64,000 nucleotides of DNA from DAOVXM01 sp963746255 (GCA_963746255.1 CAVVAJ010000005.1:186001-250000), one strand, 5' to 3'. Positions 25,344 through 34,697 are shown, counted from the first letter of the stretch. A program made the numbers and translations. The notes: generated from the letters alone by a model not told the origin.

Positions 25344-27389
25344 TTATGATTTTGAACAACTCAAGGTTTGGTACATTTCCCTAACAGTATCTTCTTGTTG
25401 CTTTGTGAATTTCGTGGTGATACTAATACGCTCCCAAGTATCACATAGAATTCGCTGCATGCGGGAGTTTAATTCGTAAGCTGTTTCAGTAATTTGGATG
25501 GCTTGATCCCACTGCTCCATTTGGGCGTGAGCTTCGATGTAGGGTAAATACTCTGGGGCATTAACTTCGTACAGTCGCTGATCTAAGGTCATTGCGTTAG
25601 CAGATATTGCCACTACTGTCTCCCAATCTCCAGCATATCTAGCCAAATCAGCTTTCTCGTAATAGTAGCACCAATCCGGATCCGGAGTTAGGCCGAAGAG
25701 TGCAGAGTGGGGTTTAGCACCATTTACGTTTTCATCAGCCATTATCAGCGCTGGATTTGAGAGGCTCAAGGCATCGCCAATAAATTTTGGTTTCTGGGGT
25801 AGTTTCTGATCGACGTTTGGATCCAAAATTTTTACACATCCTGGTGGAGAGTAATAAAAAGTAAGGGCTTGTGAAGTAGTTCCTTCGAAGTAACTCGCTC
25901 GGTATGGTTCATAAATCGGGATATCGGCTTTAAGATCTGGAAGCCCCTTACCCAGACGAGATTCTATTGCGTACAGCATATACTCCATCGGAACTTTGAT
26001 GCCATCCGGTGAATACAACCAGTTGAGCGGGGCGGTTAATGAATTGTCACTAAAATAAGAGAATGGCAGTTCTGATGACAGGAAAAGTGTCCCAGGAAGA
26101 ACATGTGGTGCACGCCACGATAACTGCCAAAACATTGCCACTTGATTATTCCATTCTCGCCTGAATATATTGGAATTACGAAATTGCCAGCCTATTCCCA
26201 AACTGATCATGACCGCAACTAAGATTGTTTTTTGAAGCCTGTTCTTACCGATTAAGTCTATAATTCCCACGAGAGTCAGACCGCTTCCGAACATCATCGG
26301 CAGCGTGAATCGGTCCCATGGAAATTCCAAAGTAATCGGTAAATTGGTAGCCCAAAATGGCCAACCTGCTAGAAAAAATGAAAACAGTCCGAGACTCAGA
26401 GCATGCCAACCCCACCGTTTTCTGAACGGAGAAACGCGCGCCTCTTCGCTACTTGGCGTTTTCAACTTCCAAAGGTAAAAGAACGTTACCGTGCCAACTA
26501 AAAAGATTAGAAGAGCGTATAGCATCGTTGTAAACACGCCAAAATTGGACAGCTTGATGAAATTAATTGTCTGTACCCAAGCATGTATTCCTGTTTGGTA
26601 GACATCAGAAAATATCTCTTTAGCTATCTGCAGCATCGTTCCAAAAGGATTGGCTAGAAGCTTGCCATATAAATCAACCTGTCCGCGCGGCGTTTCGGTG
26701 TAAAGCGTCCGCCAAACAAAGAAACCGATGACTATGGCAAAATAAGGCAGCCAAATCACTATAGTTTTTCCCAAACGTGTACGTGGTTGATAATTTTCCC
26801 GGGTCAAGGATATCCAGATTACCACCGGACGGATTAGTTCTAAGCCAAAGAAATACTCGACCGTGAATAAGCTATATGCTGAAAGAAGGAGGGATGAGAT
26901 AGTTAAAGGCCAAAAATATTTTGGTTTCCGGATTGCCCAAATCATAGTTCCCATTGACAACCAAAATGTGGTCAAAATGATAAAAACATGACTATAGGTA
27001 ACAGAGATGAATTGTTGGTTGAAACCAGGATAGACTAGATATAAGAAAACTACCCAAGTCGCTTGAACGATTTTTTCTGGCCACAAAGCACGCAGCATCC
27101 ACCATAAAGCAACGCAGCTAAGCCAACGCGTCAGCAATCCAAAACTCTGCCAAGCAACTGGGTTCTCACCTAATAAGGAGGATGAAAGCTTGAACAACTG
27201 ACCTAGCAGTGGGCGGTCTGATGAAAATACTTCTTCAAAACCAGATGGACCCAGGAAGTGCAAAAACCACATTGAAGGCCAATCATCCCAGTAAAACCCT
27301 AACCAGGGGATTAATATCCCATAGCTGAGAATGGCGAGGATTAAAAGGCTAAATGGGACACTCCAGATTGGTATATTGCGCAGTTTCAT
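25344..27389 (-). CDS. Large multi-spanning membrane protein, possibly a GT-C-type glycosyltransferase
   Basis: About eleven hydrophobic helices occupy residues 1-390, followed by a soluble region of about 290 residues whose end ('ADLARYAGDWETVVAISANAM...PYIEAHAQMEQWDQAIQITETAYEL') looks like TPR-type helices. An early outer loop carries 'GFYWDDWPSMWFLH', where the acidic pair resembles the catalytic loop of GT-C transferases that use lipid-linked sugars. I do not recognise a named family. It lies upstream of and in line with the GT2 enzyme that would make such a donor. A TATAAT at 27418-27423 may belong to its promoter, but no matching -35 is seen. Function inferred only from topology and context. 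Confidence 0.7.
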   Translation of the reverse strand: MKLRNIPIWSVPFSLLILAILSYGILIPWLGFYWDDWPSMWFLHFLGPSGFEEVFSSDRPLLGQLFKLSSSLLGENPVAWQSFGLLTRWLSCVALWWMLRALWPEKIVQATWVVFLYLVYPGFNQQFISVTYSHVFIILTTFWLSMGTMIWAIRKPKYFWPLTISSLLLSAYSLFTVEYFFGLELIRPVVIWISLTRENYQPRTRLGKTIVIWLPYFAIVIGFFVWRTLYTETPRGQVDLYGKLLANPFGTMLQIAKEIFSDVYQTGIHAWVQTINFIKLSNFGVFTTMLYALLIFLVGTVTFFYLWKLKTPSSEEARVSPFRKRWGWHALSLGLFSFFLAGWPFWATNLPITLEFPWDRFTLPMMFGSGLTLVGIIDLIGKNRLQKTILVAVMISLGIGWQFRNSNIFRREWNNQVAMFWQLSWRAPHVLPGTLFLSSELPFSYFSDNSLTAPLNWLYSPDGIKVPMEYMLYAIESRLGKGLPDLKADIPIYEPYRASYFEGTTSQALTFYYSPPGCVKILDPNVDQKLPQKPKFIGDALSLSNPALIMADENVNGAKPHSALFGLTPDPDWCYYYEKADLARYAGDWETVVAISANAMTLDQRLYEVNAPEYLPYIEAHAQMEQWDQAIQITETAYELNSRMQRILCDTWERISITTKFTKQQEDTVREMYQTLSCSKS

Positions 27390-27506
27390 AATCGTGAAGA
27401 GATCATAAATATGATTTCATTATAACTTGTTCGTTCTAAATCAATGGTTACCGCACAGCATTTACGCCATGAACGCGATTTTGATTCTGCTGGTGTTGAT
27501 AATCGA

Positions 27507-27540
27507 AAGAGCGCACAGCACTCGATGCGGTGCGCTCTCT
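27507..27540 (-). terminator. Terminator of alaS
   Basis: A 9-bp stem AGAGCGCAC (27508-27516) pairs with 27530-27538 around a 13-base loop, 25 bases beyond the alaS stop codon. On the minus strand only a short T-run follows, so strength is moderate. Confidence 0.6.
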
Positions 27541-27562
27541 AAAAGATACTCTGAGAAGTTGA

Positions 27563-30304
27563 TTAATAATCTTGGAGGTGTTCCTCTATCCATTGTGGGA
27601 CACTAGCCAGGACATCTCCTAATTTGATTGTATCTTTTCCACCAGCTTGTGCCATGGTCGGTCTGCCTCCCCCGCCGCCACCTAAAGGCTCAGCAACATA
27701 ATTGATTAATTCGCCAGCGTGGATCCCTCGCTTCACAAGATCTTCAGTTACCGTAGCGATTAACATAGGTCGTTCGTTCTCAATCGTTGCTAATAATGCC
27801 ACTCCGCTGCCAAATTGGTTGCGGAATTGATCCGCTATTCGGCGCAAGGTATCCATATTTGCATTCGCGAATTGCGTAACGAGAACTGGTACACCTGAAA
27901 TCCGTGGTACTTCTTCAATATGTCTACCAAACTCTGCCAGCGCTAATTCGTTGCGGAGATTAGCAACTTGTTTTCGTGATGCTGATAAATCTTGCTTCTG
28001 TTGTTCTGCTTTGGATGGGACATCATCTATTGCTGATTCAAGTATTATGGAAGTTTGTTTTAGATCCCTTATCCTTGATTTTGCCAGCTCGTAGGCTTTT
28101 CGCCCAGTAATAGCTTCAATCCTGCGAATCCCTGCTGCGGTGCTGCTCTCACTGGTAATGAAAAACACTCCGATATCGGCAGTATTTTCCACGTGAGTTC
28201 CCCCGCATAGTTCATTAGAGAATAATTCGGGTTCTCCGATAGTTATATTCCTAACCTCTTCAGCGTATTTTTCACCAAAGAGGGCCATAGCCCCACCATC
28301 AATCGCTTCCTGTAGCGGTTTAATGGCAATGTTGAGCATGTAGCTCTCGAATATCCTTCGATTGACACCCGTTTCAATCTCTTCCAACTCTTTAACGGAG
28401 AGTGGTGCCGGATGGGTGAAATCGAAGCGTAATCGATCGGGCGTAACGAGCGATCCTGCCTGACGCGCATGCTCACCGAGAACAGCTCTAAGTTCATGAT
28501 GTAGAAGGTGAGTTGCAGTATGGTTGCGCATGATATCCATCCGCCGTGTTCGATCTACTTGAGCTAAAACATGATCGCCAGTTTTTGGAGTCCCAGAGAT
28601 AACAACTCCGACGTGCACGATAGCACCTGCGGCAGGTTTGCGCATATCTGTGACAGATATTTCCCAATACGGCTTTGATAGAGAGCTTAGCGTCCCTGTA
28701 TCGGCGACTTGACCACCGGCCTCAACGTAGAAACAGGTTTCAGGAAGAAGAATTTCTATTTCATCCCCGACATTAGCTTGCTGAACGATGTTTCCGTTTA
28801 ATAGTATGGAGAGTAAAGGGCCTTCAACTTCCAGGCTGCCGTATGGGTTGTACGCAACGGCCCTATTTGGTAATGCCCCCTCGCGTTCCAAGCGATCTAC
28901 TATACTTGTGTATAGTCCAACTTCCTGATCACTGTGGTCGGTGAATAAATCGCCACCACCCGATGCCATGCGGTGAGCTTCCATGGCTTCATGAAATCCG
29001 GCTTCATCAACATCCAACTGCCGTTCTTGGGCAATATCACGCGTTATCTCAAGTGGTAGACCATATGTTGCATATAGGTCGAAGGCAGCACCACCCGACA
29101 ACTTATCCTGATTTGAATTCTGCAATTCTAGGATCAAATTATCCAACTTTGCGACACCACTCTCGACAGTCCTTTGGAAACGTTCCTCTTCACGAGTGAT
29201 GTTGGCTAAGATTGTGGCCTGATTTACCCGAAGTTCTGGGTAGAAGTCTCCATAATTTTTGATCACTACTTCAGCAATCTCGGCTAAAAACGGCTCTGAC
29301 AATCCAATCTTATTGCCAAACCGGGCGGCACGTCTGATGATCATCCGGCAAACGTAATTACGCCCTATATTTCCTGGGATCACTCCATCTGCAATCAAAA
29401 AAGCTGCCGCACGAGCGTGATCTGCGATCACCCGATATGGCGTAATATTTTGGACTGTTGCATCATCAGTATCGCCAGATAGGGTTTGAACTCTATCGAT
29501 CAAGGGTTTTAGCAGGTCAGTTTTGTAGTTTGAATCAACATCCTGAAGAACGGATACGATACGGTCCAAGCCCATACCTGTGTCTACGTGAGTTGCTGCG
29601 AGCGGTTCTAATTTGTCTTGGCTGTGCCGGTCATATTGAATGAAAACCAAATTCCAAAGTTCTAAGAAGCGCGCACAGTCGCCGTTAACTCCGCATACGT
29701 GATTTGGAGTATCTGCTAGGTCACAATATCTTGCGCCTCTGTCGAGGTGAATCTCGCTACACGGACCACATGGGCCAGTTTCCGCCATTTCCCAAAAGTT
29801 GTCTTTCCGGCCGAAAAATAGAATATGCTCGGAAACAATACCCGGCTGCTTTGCCCATTCCGTAGCAGCTTCATTGTCCTGTGGTATATCTCCTATATCG
29901 TCTTGAAAACATGTCGCCCATAATTTGTCTTTTGGTAAATGCCATACATCTGTAAGCAGCTCCCATGCCCATTCTATGGCTGCTTTTTTGTAGTAATCGC
30001 CGAATGACCAATTCCCAAGCATTTCGAAGAAGGTGTGGTGAGTGTCATCTCGACCCACATCCTCCAGATCGTTGTGTTTTCCAGCCACACGCATACATTT
30101 CTGAGAATTCGTCGCCCGGAGATAAGAAGGGGTCTCGGTGCCGAGGAAATATTCCTTGAACTGGACCATGCCAGCATTCGTAAACAATAAAGTTGCGTCC
30201 CCGCCAGGTACTAGTGAAGACGAAGGCACAAACTTATGATTGTGTTTTACGAAGAATTCTATAAATTCCTGCCTTACCTGACCACCAGACAAATTTCTAG
30301 ACAT
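27563..30304 (-). CDS. alaS: Alanyl-tRNA synthetase
   Basis: AlaRS charges tRNA-Ala and clears mischarged Ser/Gly. The class II catalytic core is at the N terminus ('FVPSSSLVPGGDATLLFTNAGMVQFK', 'HHTFFEMLGNWSFGDYYK', 'RMIIRRAARFG'). The editing domain holds the metal site 'HTATHLLHHELR' with 'CGGTHVE'. The C-terminal C-Ala/DHHA1 domain ends in the glycine-rich 'EPLGGGGGGRPTMAQAGG'. Length (913 residues) is slightly above the usual 875-880. The catalytic core includes an insert with 'HLDRGARYCDLADTPNHVCGVNGDCARF', a cysteine-rich stretch seen in some lineages that could bind zinc. It follows mscL closely (14 bases) and is probably co-transcribed with it. A GGAG site precedes the ATG. Confidence 0.97.
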   Translation of the reverse strand: MSRNLSGGQVRQEFIEFFVKHNHKFVPSSSLVPGGDATLLFTNAGMVQFKEYFLGTETPSYLRATNSQKCMRVAGKHNDLEDVGRDDTHHTFFEMLGNWSFGDYYKKAAIEWAWELLTDVWHLPKDKLWATCFQDDIGDIPQDNEAATEWAKQPGIVSEHILFFGRKDNFWEMAETGPCGPCSEIHLDRGARYCDLADTPNHVCGVNGDCARFLELWNLVFIQYDRHSQDKLEPLAATHVDTGMGLDRIVSVLQDVDSNYKTDLLKPLIDRVQTLSGDTDDATVQNITPYRVIADHARAAAFLIADGVIPGNIGRNYVCRMIIRRAARFGNKIGLSEPFLAEIAEVVIKNYGDFYPELRVNQATILANITREEERFQRTVESGVAKLDNLILELQNSNQDKLSGGAAFDLYATYGLPLEITRDIAQERQLDVDEAGFHEAMEAHRMASGGGDLFTDHSDQEVGLYTSIVDRLEREGALPNRAVAYNPYGSLEVEGPLLSILLNGNIVQQANVGDEIEILLPETCFYVEAGGQVADTGTLSSLSKPYWEISVTDMRKPAAGAIVHVGVVISGTPKTGDHVLAQVDRTRRMDIMRNHTATHLLHHELRAVLGEHARQAGSLVTPDRLRFDFTHPAPLSVKELEEIETGVNRRIFESYMLNIAIKPLQEAIDGGAMALFGEKYAEEVRNITIGEPELFSNELCGGTHVENTADIGVFFITSESSTAAGIRRIEAITGRKAYELAKSRIRDLKQTSIILESAIDDVPSKAEQQKQDLSASRKQVANLRNELALAEFGRHIEEVPRISGVPVLVTQFANANMDTLRRIADQFRNQFGSGVALLATIENERPMLIATVTEDLVKRGIHAGELINYVAEPLGGGGGGRPTMAQAGGKDTIKLGDVLASVPQWIEEHLQDY

Positions 30305-30318
30305 CGGAACTCCGAAAT

Positions 30319-30774
30319 TTAAGCATTTTGGTTTTCAGGGGTATCTAATTCGGAAGTACAAGCTTGACAGCGTGTAGCACCGATTGGAAGAGCCGCCAAA
30401 CAATGAGGGCAATTGAATGTCGGGTCTGTATCAGGTTCCGTTTCGGGTTGATACATCCGGTTTATGGCTTTTACGACCAAGAAAATCGCGAATGCAACAA
30501 GGATAAAATATACTATATTTGTCAAGAAGATACCATAATTCAGTGTTACCGAGCCAGCTGCTTGTGCTTCGGCTAGAGTTGGGTACACATCTCCTGATAG
30601 CACTAAAAACTTGTCTTGAAAATTCACCCCGCCTTGAAGTAGTGCGATCGGAGGCATAATGATGTCATCGACTAATGATGTGATGACAGTGCTAAAAGCG
30701 GCGCCAATAACGATGCCGATCGCGAGATCAATCATATTCCCCCTTAGGGCAAATTTCTTGAATTCCTTCAGCAT
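30319..30774 (-). CDS. mscL: Large-conductance mechanosensitive channel with C-terminal zinc ribbon
   Basis: MscL opens under membrane tension to release solutes during osmotic downshock. The N-terminal 'MLKEFKKFALRGNMIDLAIGIVIGAAFSTVITSLVDDIIMPPI' is the signature of the first helix; the second helix spans about 80-102. Unlike standard MscL (about 136 residues with a helical C-terminal bundle), this one ends in a four-cysteine ribbon: C122 and C125 in 'CPHC', C136 and C139 in 'CQAC'. The ribbon would sit in the cytoplasm below the pore. The gene is followed 14 bases later by alaS. Its start region faces a divergent intergenic segment shared with the spermidine-synthase-like gene. Confidence 0.95.
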   Translation of the reverse strand: MLKEFKKFALRGNMIDLAIGIVIGAAFSTVITSLVDDIIMPPIALLQGGVNFQDKFLVLSGDVYPTLAEAQAAGSVTLNYGIFLTNIVYFILVAFAIFLVVKAINRMYQPETEPDTDPTFNCPHCLAALPIGATRCQACTSELDTPENQNA

Positions 30775-30961
30775 ACTACCTCCATATATTCCGCTAATTT
30801 TTTTTGATATGCATATCGTACTAACTAATCAAATTGGTCTGGAGCAATTAGATATATCTTATCCGAAGTTGGCTATTTTATGCAAGAATAACTATCCACG
30901 CAGTGCTTACCTGATTGAATGAAGAATTTATTGATATCAATCTATAGCAGTGTGAGAAATG

Positions 30962-30998
30962 GAGGATTATATGCATGTGGATATGGGATATAATCCTC
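30962..30998. promoter_or_regulatory. Inverted repeat overlapping a -10 box upstream of the spermidine-synthase-like gene
   Basis: GAGGATTATAT (30962-30972) and its exact reverse complement (30988-30998) flank a 15-base spacer. A TATAAT at 30989-30994 lies inside the right arm, so a protein bound here would cover the promoter. A separate perfect 12-bp palindrome GATATGCATATC lies at 30806-30817, nearer mscL. Operator function is an inference. Confidence 0.4.
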
Positions 30999-31037
30999 GC
31001 ACCCCAATTATTTTGTGCCCTAAAAACGAACCATATC

Positions 31038-32600
31038 ATGAAATCTATGCGTCCTTACCTTTATTTCACAGTATTTAGCTCTGGGATGACCGTGCTGGCA
31101 ATCGAAATCAGCGCTTCACGTTTGATTGGCAGCGTGTTCGGTTCAAGTAACCTTGTGTGGGCAAGTATAATCGGATTAATTCTAATATATCTCACCATAG
31201 GGTATTTTGTGGGCGGGTGGTGGGCAGATCGCTCGCCTTACTATCGGACGTTATATCAGATTTTGGCATGGGGAGCTTTCTCAGCCGGCATAGTCCCTTT
31301 GGTTGCTCGTCCGGTATTGATCTTGGCAGCCAACGCATTTGATGAACTGCAAATCGGTATATTATTAGGTTCATTCTCCGCAGTTCTGGTCCTTTTCATC
31401 ATTCCTGTGACACTTCTCGGTATGGCATCACCTTTTGCTATCCGGTTGGCAATAATTGAACCACAAGAAGCCGGGAGTGTCTCTGGAAAAGTTTACGCAA
31501 TATCAACCTTAGGTTCTTTCGTCGGCACTTTCTTGCCCGTATTATTATTAATACCTTTAGTTGGCACAGCCCTATCATTTGCGATATTCAGCCTATACCT
31601 TTTAATCATCGCAATCCTTGGCCTCTGGTTAGATTCCGGGTGGAAAGTTGCGCTGCGTTTAGCATGGATGCCAATTCTATTGTTAGCAGTTGTTTTCATG
31701 AACCGCAGTGCGTCAATTAAAAAGACTCCCGGACAGATCTATGAATCCGAGTCAGCTTATAACTATATCCAAGTATTGGATCGTGATGGGTATCGGATGC
31801 TGCGTTTGAATGATGGGCAAGGTGTTCATTCAATGTGGCATCCCACCGATCTGGATTTTGAAGGTCCTTGGAAGCAATTTCTTGCCGCACCGTTTTTTAA
31901 CCCTCCGGAATACCCTTTGGATGAGGTAAAAAATATGGCTATCATCGGTTTGGCAGCTGGAACGACTGCTAGACAAGCCAGCGCTGTTTTCGGACCGATA
32001 CCCATAGATGGATACGAGCTGGATCCGCAGATTATTGAGGTTGGAAAGAAATACTTTGCCTTGCAGGAACCGAATATCTCTCCGATCCCTCAAGATGGAC
32101 GGTGGGGGTTATCCAAAAGCGATCAAGCGTATTCAATAATCGCAATAGATGCCTACCGCCCACCTTATATTCCATGGCATCTAACAACCCGGGAATTCTT
32201 CGAGATTGTGTATGATAAGTTATTAGATGATGGGGTGATGGTTATCAATGTGGGTCGCTCCCCAAAGGATCGACAGCTGATAGATGGGTTAGCAAGTACG
32301 ATAAACTCCATATTTCCATCGGTTTATATCGTCGACATACCATATACTTTCAATTCTATTATTTACGCGACAAAGCAAGAAACCAGCATTGATAATTTTT
32401 ACGAGAATCTCGTTTATTTATACACGCAACCTGAGGTAAATCCTTTATTGATCAGTGCTATGGAGGTTGTTGTTATAAATCTGCAGCCCACACCTGTTGG
32501 CAGCTATGTTTTTACAGATGATTGGGCTCCAATTGAATATATAACTAACAATATGGTATTAAGTTTCTTATTCTCTGAGGACATGGAGACATTGAGATGA
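31038..32600 (+). CDS. Membrane-embedded spermidine-synthase-like protein
   Basis: The N-terminal half has about six to seven membrane helices ('FSSGMTVLAIEISASRLIGSVFGSSNLVWASIIGLILIYLTIGYFVGGWWADR'), typical of fused MFS/SpeE-type proteins. The C-terminal half is a Rossmann-fold aminopropyltransferase or methyltransferase-like domain: 'VKNMAIIGLAAGTTARQASAVFGPIPIDGYELDPQIIEVGKKYF' contains the nucleotide site and the acidic residue, and 'YSIIAIDAYRPPYIPWHLTTREFFE' the active-site region. No polyamine gene is adjacent, so the true substrate may not be putrescine. The ATG at 31038 is chosen, because the earlier one gives an atypical start. The last four bases (ATGA) overlap the DUF1461 gene, so they are translationally coupled. 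Confidence 0.83.
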   Translation: MKSMRPYLYFTVFSSGMTVLAIEISASRLIGSVFGSSNLVWASIIGLILIYLTIGYFVGGWWADRSPYYRTLYQILAWGAFSAGIVPLVARPVLILAANAFDELQIGILLGSFSAVLVLFIIPVTLLGMASPFAIRLAIIEPQEAGSVSGKVYAISTLGSFVGTFLPVLLLIPLVGTALSFAIFSLYLLIIAILGLWLDSGWKVALRLAWMPILLLAVVFMNRSASIKKTPGQIYESESAYNYIQVLDRDGYRMLRLNDGQGVHSMWHPTDLDFEGPWKQFLAAPFFNPPEYPLDEVKNMAIIGLAAGTTARQASAVFGPIPIDGYELDPQIIEVGKKYFALQEPNISPIPQDGRWGLSKSDQAYSIIAIDAYRPPYIPWHLTTREFFEIVYDKLLDDGVMVINVGRSPKDRQLIDGLASTINSIFPSVYIVDIPYTFNSIIYATKQETSIDNFYENLVYLYTQPEVNPLLISAMEVVVINLQPTPVGSYVFTDDWAPIEYITNNMVLSFLFSEDMETLR

Positions 32601-33331
32601 GTTCAAGGGCTGCACCAGAGCAATCACAAACGCGTATCTTAAACCCGATTACGATAATTGTCACTCTCCTCGTTCCGGTAGTACTAATTATTGGTGCAGT
32701 GCGTATATTATTAACACCGGCCTACCTCATTTTTGAATACAATACACCGAATTTCCCCGCTGATCGATTCGGGTTTAACAAAGAAGATAGATTGTATTGG
32801 GCACATTTTGCAGTGGATTATTTATTAAATGATGAAGAAATTTCATATCTAGGGGATTTAAGATTTCCTGAAGGAGAGCTTGTTCCCCCCCAATCGTGCC
32901 AATATATGAGCGATTGTTCTCAATTCTATAACGATCGAGAATTGGAGCATATGCTGGATGTCAAGAGCGTCGTACAAGCTGCCTTGAAAGTATGGTACTT
33001 ATCAATTGCCGGAATTCTCGCTGTGGTTATTTGGGCATATTTTACGAAGTTGTGGGGGAATGTTAAATTGGGATTGAATTTGGGTGGGTGGTTAACTGTA
33101 TTTATTATTCTTACAATATTACTATTTGTGTTAATCGCTTTTGGTTTTATTTTTGTTTTGTTCCACCAAGTATTCTTTGACTCGGGAACATGGACATTCC
33201 TATATTCCGATTCTTTGATCAGACTTTTCCCAGAGAGGTTTTGGCGTGACACCTTTTTAGCGGTTGGTATTCTCGCTGGTGGGGCAGGGCTGCTCCTAAC
33301 CTTGCTGACCAAGAAACGAGCTGGTAAATAA
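32597..33331 (+). CDS. DUF1461/TIGR01906 integral membrane protein (Lit-like)
   Basis: Four or so membrane helices frame two outer loops. The first loop has 'HFAVDYLLNDEEISYLGDL' and 'YNDRELEHMLDVKSV', the second 'FHQVFFDSGTWTFLYSDSLIRLFPERFW'; these are the family's conserved segments. The family includes Lit of some Firmicutes, which moves an acyl chain within lipoproteins to give the lyso form; whether this Chloroflexota member does the same is not known. Lipoproteins are present in the window (9275 and 39382). An extra pair of cysteines in 'SCQYMSDCSQF' may form a disulfide outside. It overlaps the upstream gene by 4 bases and is followed by a very strong terminator. Confidence 0.8.
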   Translation: MSSRAAPEQSQTRILNPITIIVTLLVPVVLIIGAVRILLTPAYLIFEYNTPNFPADRFGFNKEDRLYWAHFAVDYLLNDEEISYLGDLRFPEGELVPPQSCQYMSDCSQFYNDRELEHMLDVKSVVQAALKVWYLSIAGILAVVIWAYFTKLWGNVKLGLNLGGWLTVFIILTILLFVLIAFGFIFVLFHQVFFDSGTWTFLYSDSLIRLFPERFWRDTFLAVGILAGGAGLLLTLLTKKRAGK

Positions 33332-33380
33332 ACAAAACGGCAGCGAGTGTTCCAAGCTCGCTGCCGTTTTGTTTATTTTG
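33326..33380. terminator. Strong bidirectional terminator between the DUF1461 gene and apgM
   Basis: A perfect 22-bp stem (33326-33347 with 33357-33378) around a 9-base loop: the GC core GGCAGCGAG is flanked by A-rich and T-rich arms that give U-runs in both directions. It lies between convergent genes. Confidence 0.9.
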
Positions 33381-33401
33381 GATTCGGGTTATCAGTAGGG
33401 C

Positions 33402-34610
33402 TTAAGCACCATATTTCTCAATTTTATTGGCATGCGCTAACGCGAGTGACATCGTTTCGAGCGCTGAAAATGTGTTTAGCCCGCCTTGGGCACAGGCTCG
33501 TTCTCCAAAGCTAATTTGACCGTCTGGTCGGACTGTTGCAGGTGCATGTAGCAGGAAGGGGATGGGGTGCCAGGAATGGCTTTTTAGCTTTGCAGGAGTT
33601 GAGTGGTCCCCAGTGATGATTAATACATCGGGATTGAGATCTATGAGTTGGGGGAGAGCATTGTCGACACCTTCAATAATCTTGGCTTTGCCATAAAAAT
33701 CCCCATCTTCCCCTTTGCTGTCGGTTTTCTTTATATGTACAAAAAAGAAGTCGTAATCATCCCAGATCCGCTGAAGGGCGCTGAACTCATCTTCTGGGGT
33801 ATCCCCTTCGAAGTCGATTATCTGCATCCCTACTAACTTCGAGACTCCTCGATACATTGGATAAACAGCGATGCACGCGGCTCTCAAAGCATAGGCATCT
33901 TCAAAAGTGGGTAATCCTGGGTGCGTGGCAAAACCTCGCAGAGTCAAGCCATTTGCCTTGTGTTGACCTTTGATAACTTCTGATGCACGCTGTATCCACA
34001 GGTTGTATAAATCGGCTGCCTTTTGAGAGGATTTGGTGACAGCTTGAGCAGGTAAAGGGGCTACACCAGTGCGTTGGGGGTCAGTATCTTTGATATCTGG
34101 TTCAAGTTTATCACCACGCATTACTACTGCAAAGCGATATTCTTTTACATGGCTAACCTCTACCTCAACGCCAGGAACCTGCACGTCTTGCAGCATTTCC
34201 ACAATAGGTATGGCTTCGGAAGTTGAAATCCGACCTGCTCGCCGGTCGGATATCTTTCCAGTTTCATCAAGCGTACAAAAATTTCCTCGAGCAGCAACAT
34301 CACCTTTCTTTAGTTCCATCCCAACGCCAGATGCTTCAAGCGCCCCACGACCGATATCATAGACAAATGGATCGTATCCGAACAATGCCAGGTGGGCGGG
34401 TCCCGAACCAGGCGTAATTCCATTGCGTATAGATATGATTTGCCCCAGAGTTCCATTTTTCGCTAACTCATCCATCACTGGTGTGATTGCCGTTTCAAGC
34501 TCAGTTCGTCCGCCCGGTTCAATTGGTAATCCACCCAATCCGTCCATAACGAGCAGAACGATCTTGATTTTCTCAGTGTTCAATAGTGGCTTAAGATAAT
34601 CAAATGGCAT
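33402..34610 (-). CDS. apgM: 2,3-bisphosphoglycerate-independent phosphoglycerate mutase, archaeal type
   Basis: ApgM interconverts 3- and 2-phosphoglycerate in glycolysis using two metal ions. The metal-site start 'IVLLVMDGLGGLP', the 'GSGPAHLALFGYDPF' serine region (catalytic Ser), 'GRGALEASGVGMEL' and the late 'VLIITGDHSTP' followed by 'SWHPIPFLLH' are all present. Length (402 residues) matches the archaeal-type family, distinct from the 510-residue bacterial GpmI. This type is found in archaea and several deep-branching bacteria. A good ribosome site (AAGGGAT) precedes the ATG. The MalK-type ATPase lies upstream on the same strand with a terminator in between. Confidence 0.93.
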   Translation of the reverse strand: MPFDYLKPLLNTEKIKIVLLVMDGLGGLPIEPGGRTELETAITPVMDELAKNGTLGQIISIRNGITPGSGPAHLALFGYDPFVYDIGRGALEASGVGMELKKGDVAARGNFCTLDETGKISDRRAGRISTSEAIPIVEMLQDVQVPGVEVEVSHVKEYRFAVVMRGDKLEPDIKDTDPQRTGVAPLPAQAVTKSSQKAADLYNLWIQRASEVIKGQHKANGLTLRGFATHPGLPTFEDAYALRAACIAVYPMYRGVSKLVGMQIIDFEGDTPEDEFSALQRIWDDYDFFFVHIKKTDSKGEDGDFYGKAKIIEGVDNALPQLIDLNPDVLIITGDHSTPAKLKSHSWHPIPFLLHAPATVRPDGQISFGERACAQGGLNTFSALETMSLALAHANKIEKYGA

Positions 34611-34638
34611 CTTTTATCCCTTCTACTTTACATAAATT

Positions 34639-34672
34639 GTCTCCCCACCAAGACCAATCCTGGTGGGGAGAC
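34639..34672 (-). terminator. Terminator after the MalK-type ATPase gene
   Basis: A perfect 12-bp stem GTCTCCCCACCA (34639-34650) pairs with 34661-34672 around a 10-base loop, 26 bases beyond the ATPase stop. It separates this gene from apgM on the same strand. Confidence 0.72.
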
Positions 34673-34697
34673 ATGATTGTTATACGACGATAAGCTG

